DNA of 25,941 nucleotides from Collodictyon triciliatum (Eukaryota; CRuMs): positions 1 through 25,941 of the forward strand of contig JBHJMP010001029.1 of NCBI GenBank assembly GCA_043381765.1. The letters are read 5' to 3'. The notes beneath the pieces are model-generated. The model searched no databases, was not told the DNA's origin, and saw nothing but the letters and a program-made list of their open reading frames with translations. How positions within the stretch are numbered: position 1 is the first letter of the stretch; each line of letters opens with the position of its first letter. Positions 19,962-25,941 of this stretch are shown here, one piece after another. Made by a program: the position numbers and the translations under genes.

Positions 19962-20961
19962 TTAATCGCTGTTGCCTTCGTTTGGTGCCTCACCGCCATT
20001 CTTTGCTTGCGCTTCGCCATTTGCATTTTTGGCATCTTGAATAAAGTAAGCATCCCCTTCAACTATGTCATTTTTCTGGATTTGATCCGTATCATTCTCT
20101 CTATCATCCCCATTTTCTTTGATTGTCGTAACGTGATTTGAAGATGACGCGGGCAAAGGTGATGCAGAGGCTTCCAGGTCAGCTTCAAACACAACCTCAA
20201 TTTCGATGGCCCCAGATTCCATATCAACTCGCGTAGCCTACAACCGCAGTTTTCGGACTATTTAGTGCATATCCTTGGAATTTCGATACGTTTTAGATTA
20301 TTTTTTTTTTTGTTGATTGCTCTATATCACAGACTTGCAATTAATAAGATACCCATAATTGTCTTCATTTCAGAAAATAATAATGATGGTAACATGCTTT
20401 GGTCTCCATACATATTTCGAATGTTGTTTGCGTATATCCGTTATATACAACTTCTTTACGAGAGATAATCAGGGTGTGCGAGTAAAGAAAAATGCATACG
20501 TTTTCGTTTTGCTCTGTTTCGGTCTGGTGGCAAGTATCTTCAATCGCACTCTTTTCATTCTCATCAAGAAGTCTCTCTTCGATTTCAGACGGTACAGCCA
20601 AGTTCATAGACATCATATAAGCCTGCAATTTTTGAAGTTTTGTCTCCAGTTCATGTATCCTTGCATCTTTGTCTAAAACCATTTCCTCCAACTGGATGAC
20701 ATCTGTAATCCCATCTTCTAGACTGCGATAGATATTCATGAGTCAATCTCTTGATTAATTACTTAGAGTAATTCTGTCATATACAGATGATGAGTCTGGT
20801 ACGAATGATATCTTCTTTTTCTTTTTTTTTTCCTGGTTGAGAAATCCTTTTATAACCTGGTTTCATTATCAGCAGATTCCTCCACATTCGAAGTGCGGTC
20901 ATTAGTTGAAGACTTCTTTGCCATCTGGTACATTCTGGCCTCGGCAAGCATCTGTTTCCGA
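19962..20961 (-). other. Myotubularin C-terminal coiled coil and acidic tail (exons 16-18)
   Basis: Exons 20857-20961, 20500-20722 and 19962-20237. Exon 16 starts [17 protein letters not shown] and becomes Ser/Asn-rich. Exon 17 encodes a heptad-like helix ([20 protein letters not shown], then [14 protein letters not shown]), as expected for the dimerising coiled coil after myotubularin phosphatase domains. Exon 18 is acidic, Asn/Asp/Glu/Ala-rich, and ends GNSD. I see no PDZ-ligand consensus or lipid-binding domain after it. Confidence 0.82.
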
Positions 20962-23900
20962 CTGTCACAAAAATGAATAGGAGTGGATATGGTGTATATT
21001 ACATACGAGGTCAAAATGCCAAAATTAAACAATAAATGGATGGGGATTTTAACGGCAGATATCACAGTTGGCGATGTAATCTTACTACTCAAACGATTCA
21101 TGGTCGTAAAACTCGGACGTATTGTGGCTTTCGAGAAAAGGTGCATGTGATGTCCATCGAAGATAGTATCCGGTCCACAGCGAGACAGCGATGGAATGTG
21201 GGTTCGGCATCACTGCGGGCAAGTCCACAATGTCGGGCGAAAACTCGAGTGGTCCGGTGAATTTGTGATTCAAATACATTTTCTAATTGTGACCAAGAGC
21301 ATCAATCACGCAAGAACACAGAAAATAAAAGAAAATTGCGCACAAATTTACGACCGAGAAAAGGGCTCGAAAAGAAGGGTAAAAAAAAAAAAGTTCATTT
21401 ACTGTATCCTATTTTTTCATGTAAAACCGGTAAATTGGAGCTATGAATTATGCAATTCACAACTGGAGATGCCTCAGCTCCATTAAAACAAGAACAAAAA
21501 AATAATTATTTTTTTTTAAAAAAAAAAAAGGATTGTACCGCAACTACTCACTTTGTTTTGGCACAGGTAAGACCAGAGAGAGTTTGTTGTGGCTCTAATA
21601 TTGAAGGATAAGGATTCTTTTTCGCTGTTGCACAAGAAGGTACCGAAGCTGGCGAATCAATATATGAATTTTCTCGTCAATAAGTCAGTTAATCACAAGA
21701 TCACATTAAAAAAAAATGGCATGCCTCTTCATTTCTCGTTATCATTTTAGCATTTCCTATTAGACCCATTTGTATGGCAATAGTGCACTCACCGACATGA
21801 AAAGTGATGGTCGAGGATGTGAGCCAGCATTAGTTCATTAAACTGGAAGACATGCGGATATTGACGAGAGATTTGCCAAACGCAATCAATAAATTGCAGA
21901 AAGATGGGAGCTCTTTGGTCGTCCGAGTGCTTTCTGCGGTTGTGTGCGCATGAGAAATAATGTATGAGTAATCAAACGAACCGTTACAACTTCACCTAAA
22001 GTTTAGGGGCGGCATTATGAACATAAGCTATAACATGCAACTAAACATGATAAATATATAAAAATGTAAACTCGTCTCCGTGTCCGATTCGCTGAGTGAA
22101 CTTGTGTCCAAAGCTGCACCATTCCTTCTCAATCAGAATCATAAAGCCCTCAATTGTGCGGTAGAACGGATCCATACACATCATGGCCAGCGAGCTTTGC
22201 TGTGCGGTTCTGATAAGAAGAGTGGTTCGATTTCCGGTGAGCCGCGATAATATATGGATGAGAAACAAAAATGAAATTAAAAGAATATTTCACATCCAAC
22301 GTCATTCGAGTTGAAAAAATCTTACCCGTTTCATATATTTTAATATGGTTTTTTTAATAGAATAATAATAAAGACCTATCCCATCCATCACTGCAGTGTA
22401 TCATTACAGAATCCCCCTCTGTGATATGTTTGATTAGCCGAACCGCGGCAATCAGAACAATTTTGATGTGGTTTAACCACTGCGTCTCATTCACTATCTC
22501 GTACCAGTGTTGGGATGGGGGTGCATTAGAGTCTTGTCCACCTTTTTTTTTAAAAAAAAAAAAAAATCGGTAAGAAAAATGAGATGTCTTTATTTTCTTC
22601 CAAAAAATAAATTATGTGGTCTGTTAAACCATGTAGCCAAGATATGGATGGAGGAGTATAGCAAGAACTTTTGGTCTTTTTTAATGTATAAATGATGGCA
22701 TATGTTGATTTTCTTCTTCGTAAATTGCCTTTATTGCCTTTATTGCCTTTATTGCTTCTTTATATATTATGTGTGTCATATTATTATATCAAAGTTACTT
22801 GTATTTTGGTTGTAATGCAGATGACTTGTCTTGCTTCCATAGTTGAGACAAACCTATGTAATGTTAGGGAGATTAATTTTTTGGTTGGGGCATTAGAACC
22901 CAATTCCAATATTAGGCACTCATTAAATAAGGCGGAAGTAAATGGACGAGTAAAAAAAAAATTATGAAAGCATCCATACGATTAAAAAATTCTTATTTCT
23001 AAATGAATATAGAGTTAACTATCATGTCTTCATCTCAATCTTTGTTAAGAATATGCAATAAAGGTAAATTTGACCTGTCTCAGTTTCGTCAAGGAGTCTC
23101 TCATAACGTGAATGTTTTCAATGCCCATAAATGAAAGTGAAATGTTTCGATAATTGCTTGTGTTTTCAAATCCAGCTCCTTTTACCTTTGTGCGTACGAT
23201 GGAAAAATAAAATAAAAGTAAGGATACTGCTTCTTATTTTTCTTTTGGAAAAATCAAGACTCATGCAAATCAACCTGATTGCCAAAGGCATTAGCTCGCG
23301 GTCGAGAATCCAGAATGTATAAGACTCTAGCTTTTGGATTGACCTTTTGAAGGGGATAGAAAAGTGGATAAATCCCTTTGGAAGTTTGGCATAAAATATG
23401 TTTGTGTGCACAATTAAGAACAACACATATTAGGTGATACTTCTAAATTATAGAAAGGAAGAGAAAAAAAAAGAAGGAAGGAGTAATATATCAAATAAAA
23501 AAAACCTGTGATATCGCCTCCACGAGCTTCTCATCTTCTCTACTTCTTTTTCCTGACATACCGACACGCGGCTGACTACATCTTGTGATACTGGCCTGAT
23601 TTACAATTACACCAAAAAAATAAATAAATTGGTAAGCATGATTTCTGAGGTCAAGTGAAATCATTCACTGTGAACAATGGCATGTAAGGTAAAAAATTAA
23701 TAATAATTGAGTAATAAATTTTGAACTATATGATTATTTATATTTCAAATGGAAATAAAAAAACAGAATGTTTTTATCCTCGATGGATCACCTTAGTCCT
23801 TGGATGGATCCAACTCAAAGCAGGAATTCGCCCTCTGCTTCGAAACGCGGCAACAGCAACCAAATCTTCGTCTGTGACCATGGAAGGAACTCCAAGTAAC

Positions 23901-25802
23901 TCAGGATATGTGTCACAAATCTACGACAAACCATATGACTTACTAAATGGATTCTTCTAGACAAAGATTTTTTACACGATAGGTAGTGGCCAATACGAGA
24001 CATTCAGATGTTAAGCTTTTTTAAATAGATGCAAAAAAAATGAATACAACTGTAAGGAGGAAAATGTGAAAAGATAAAAACCCGATAGCTGCTGTTTATA
24101 GTCGATATCCTCCAAGAGTCGGACGGAAGTCCTATGCGAGTGAATTCACGGACGGGGTTGTAAAGCTTCCAACCTTCGACATCCCATGGGACATTTGGTT
24201 TGTAATCAAAGGCAAAAAATCTCAAGTCACTGCTCATCGGAAACGCCCTAAAGAGAGATTACATCATCAATAAAATATATATATAAAGTATACGAATCAA
24301 GTTAGTCTTTTAGTAATTCTGAGCAAACTCAAATAAAAAGCGTAGTCAGGAGATAAAAAAAAGAAGAAGAAGGGAGTGTTGTATTGGTTCGCTTAAATAC
24401 CATTGTGAGATTTTAATGAAGGCTTCTCGTCTTGAATTTGTGTCACTTGAGAAAAGGAACCGCAAATCTCGAAAATCTTTGCATATAATGTCCATGGCGT
24501 AGATTAAGTGATGGTTGACCTTCCTAGCTCCAATCTGGTTTGTTGGAATGGAATATCGAATAGAAATAATGGTAAAATAAAATAAAAAAATGTTTGTACT
24601 TTGTTGCGATGATGCATCAACAAGCTTCATTAATCATATCATAGAACATAGAGATGAAAATAAAAAAACATTAAAAATATCGAAAAACTAAAGGGCTTAC
24701 CTTTTCTACTCGATTTATCATGCAAAGCGGAACAGTGGCAAAATCTGAGTCGATTTCAAGCATCTAATGTTTTTTTTTTTTTGGAGGATTGGAGTTGGTA
24801 AAATCCTCACGATTTATCATAGGCTTTATTTCTCTTTGAAATAGATGTAGAGCAAAGCAAAGCAAAAAGAAAAAAAGAAGAAAAAGAAAAAGAAAAACCG
24901 CATTAATTGAATATCGTTATTGGCTGTGGCACAACGCACCGTGCGTGGGTCATTGGGATAGAATCCGAGTCGATATGTTGTCAAATAAATGTTCCCGTGA
25001 ATGCAGACGCCTCGGATGTCATTCACAAAGTCTGCCGGGTAATAGCCCACAGCAACTTCGCCTTGATAGAGATCAATCTTTGAAAAGAATGTGTCCAATT
25101 CCTGAAAACAAATATTTGATCGTTTAATATCGGACGTTTTATATCTCCTTTATTGTGGTTATTACCCATAAAAAAAAGTATAGTAAAGCGTTAAAAAATA
25201 ATGAAATATAGTAAATAATGAGACATTAAATAAAAACAATTGAAAGCAATAGGAGGGAAAGAAAAACATAATAAAATGGTAATAAAAGACAAAAAAAAAA
25301 AAGAACAACGGAATAAAAGCATAATAAAAGAAAGCGAAGGAAAAGAAAAACAGAATAAATTCATGCATAGAAATATAAGCATAAACATTAACATAAAGCA
25401 AGAGATGGCTACCTTCTTTGTGGTGGGTTCTGCAGAGCGCAGAGCAGGCTCAAAAGTCATCAAAGCTGACGAGGAAGTCACGGACACGGAAGCCCGATCA
25501 CGCGGCGAAAGAACTGCGGAATCCTTTGCCGCCGACTCTGCCGTTTGCGTGTGATTGGCCGATCCGCCCAGAAACGACGTGGTCGATGTTCGTGCGGATT
25601 CAAAGACTCCGCGCCAAGTCGTTCGCGACGATCGATCCGCAGAGTCTGCGTTGGCTTCGGCGTTGCTTTGAAGCACAGAGTCGGCCGCTGAGACGCTCAC
25701 AGGACGGGCGATTCGAGGCGGGGGCTGCGTTTGTGGGGCCGCGTTTGGCGCCGTTGGCAGCTCTGTTGCAGCCCGCGTGCGGCGTTTGATGTTGGACTCC
25801 AT
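19962..25802 (-). CDS. MTMR2: Myotubularin-family phosphoinositide 3-phosphatase (MTM1/MTMR2 type), 18 exons, 903 aa
   Basis: Myotubularins remove the 3-phosphate from PI3P and PI(3,5)P2 on endosomes. Exons: 25413-25802, 24940-25101, 24701-24763, 24401-24534, 24082-24247, 23792-23920, 23506-23595, 23275-23343, 23075-23185, 22799-22853, 22376-22541, 22072-22209, 21793-21933, 21552-21648, 21086-21282, 20857-20961, 20500-20722, 19962-20237. All phases close and the stop is TAA at 19962-19964. The order is a disordered Ala/Ser-rich N-terminus (1-130), PH-GRAM, catalytic domain with active-site HCSDGWDR (Cys506, Arg512), coiled coil and acidic tail. [16 protein letters not shown] and FGTFLCNSE place it nearest MTM1/MTMR2. 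The exact paralogue name is not meaningful outside animals, so the symbol is a subfamily label. No FYVE or C-terminal PH domain is visible. The start is the ATG at 25800-25802, in a GC-rich first exon. Confidence 0.94.
21509..21529. repeat. T9A12 palindrome in a myotubularin intron
   Basis: Nine T are followed by twelve A, about 21 bases into the intron after the exon 14 donor (GT at 21550-21551, minus strand). Confidence 0.88.
22376..22398 (-). other. Myotubularin P-loop active site CSDGWDR
   Basis: The C-x5-R phosphatase signature reads HCSDGWD-R. The nucleophile Cys506 is encoded at 22393-22395, followed by Ser, Asp, Gly, Trp, Asp. The codon of the invariant Arg512 is split by a phase-2 intron: AG at 22376-22377 and A at 22209. 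All residues needed for catalysis in active myotubularins are present, so this is not one of the inactive pseudophosphatases. Confidence 0.93.
22543..22566. repeat. T9A15 palindrome abutting a myotubularin acceptor
   Basis: Nine T are followed by fifteen A. Read on the gene strand it is T15A9 running directly into the G of the acceptor of the active-site exon, so the T run is the polypyrimidine tract and the A run separates it from the exon. Confidence 0.85.
22725..22755. repeat. 9-bp minisatellite (TTGCCTTTA x3.4)
   Basis: Three perfect TTGCCTTTA units plus TTGC lie in the myotubularin intron 22542-22798. Confidence 0.88.
24401..25101 (-). other. Myotubularin PH-GRAM domain (exons 2-4, aa ~131-250)
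   Basis: The sequence [45 protein letters not shown], then [15 protein letters not shown] follows the myotubularin GRAM pattern (GEV...G.lyiTnYRL...vPLg.I.riEK...ickD.R.lrF). This domain binds phosphoinositides and protein partners. Exon 2 is ended at Thr184 (donor GTGCGT after 24940), because continuing into the following open frame would break the match to MTM1/MTMR2 spacing. Confidence 0.9.
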
Positions 25803-25824
25803 CCTGTCAATAAAAAAGAAAACG

Positions 25825-25864
25825 TTTTTTTTGTTTTTTTTGTTTTTTGTTTTGTTTTTTTTTT

Positions 25865-25941
<77 letters not shown>
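25825..25941. repeat. T-rich tract and long poly(T) at the window end
   Basis: Upstream of the myotubularin start the sequence becomes T runs broken by single G, then an uninterrupted poly(T) from about 25866 to the last base. The array is open-ended, and no promoter element can be read in it. Only about 25 ordinary bases separate it from the ATG. Confidence 0.95.

Larger units (their letters stand above)
21086..24247 (-). other. Myotubularin catalytic phosphatase domain (exons 5-15)
   Basis: Family anchors appear in order: [197 protein letters not shown], then NSLWSYL and GYYLRW near the domain end. A 55-bp exon (22799-22853) was required to restore phase between LTKLRQ and the active-site exon. 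It encodes VCLNYGSK and is the least conserved piece. Confidence 0.92.

Noticed and set aside
19836-20141. 101-codon plus-strand hydrophobic open frame
   Set aside because: It is antisense to the acidic last exon of the myotubularin gene, which is in phase with upstream exons.
22692-22967. 91-codon plus-strand open frame rich in Leu/Pro
   Set aside because: It is driven by the TTGCCTTTA minisatellite and antisense to a phase-required myotubularin exon (22799-22853). I looked for reverse-transcriptase or transposase motifs and found none.

Overview
This window is a piece of intron-dense eukaryotic nuclear genome holding three complete protein-coding genes. No bacterial-type signals, rRNA, tRNA, CRISPR arrays or transposases were found. 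I rebuilt all three genes by hand from GT-AG splice sites, codon phase and remembered family conservation. Every intron phase closes and each spliced frame is a whole number of codons: about 1,860 residues from 52 exons, 785 from 16 and 903 from 18. The three genes end in TGA, TAG and TAA respectively, so the genetic code is standard; this argues against ciliates with reassigned stops. AT-rich introns mostly of 60-300 bp, abundant pentanucleotide microsatellites, and a ciliary transition-zone gene suggest a flagellate-bearing free-living protist. A foraminiferan/rhizarian such as Reticulomyxa is my best guess, but that is weak inference.

Layout. 1-401: a (TTTTG)18 microsatellite, a 38-bp tandem duplication, and the 3' end of gene 1. 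402-13838 (minus strand): CC2D2A-like gene, a component of the MKS/transition-zone module of cilia, with an N-terminal conserved region, coiled coils, a lysine-rich insert, two C2 domains and a transglutaminase-like domain that lacks the catalytic cysteine. 13839-14386: a 548-bp divergent intergenic region containing a long purine tract, presumably a shared promoter. 14387-19389 (plus strand): WDR44-like gene (Rab11-effector family) with a Ser/Pro-rich N-terminal half and a seven-repeat WD40 propeller. 19390-19961: convergent intergenic spacer. 19962-25802 (minus strand): active-looking myotubularin phosphoinositide 3-phosphatase of the MTM1/MTMR2 type. 25803-25941: T-rich low complexity to the end of the window.

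How they may work together. All three families act in endosome-to-cilium membrane traffic in studied organisms: CC2D2A at the ciliary gate, WDR44 on Rab11 carriers (in human cells it restrains ciliogenesis), and myotubularins on endosomal PI3P. The divergent CC2D2A/WDR44 arrangement could allow joint control. That link is inference from gene order and family knowledge; the sequence itself shows only adjacency.

The most unusual structural signal is a set of four long T(n)A(n) palindromes, each lying within about 30 nt of an annotated splice site. I found no convincing previously unknown multi-gene system.
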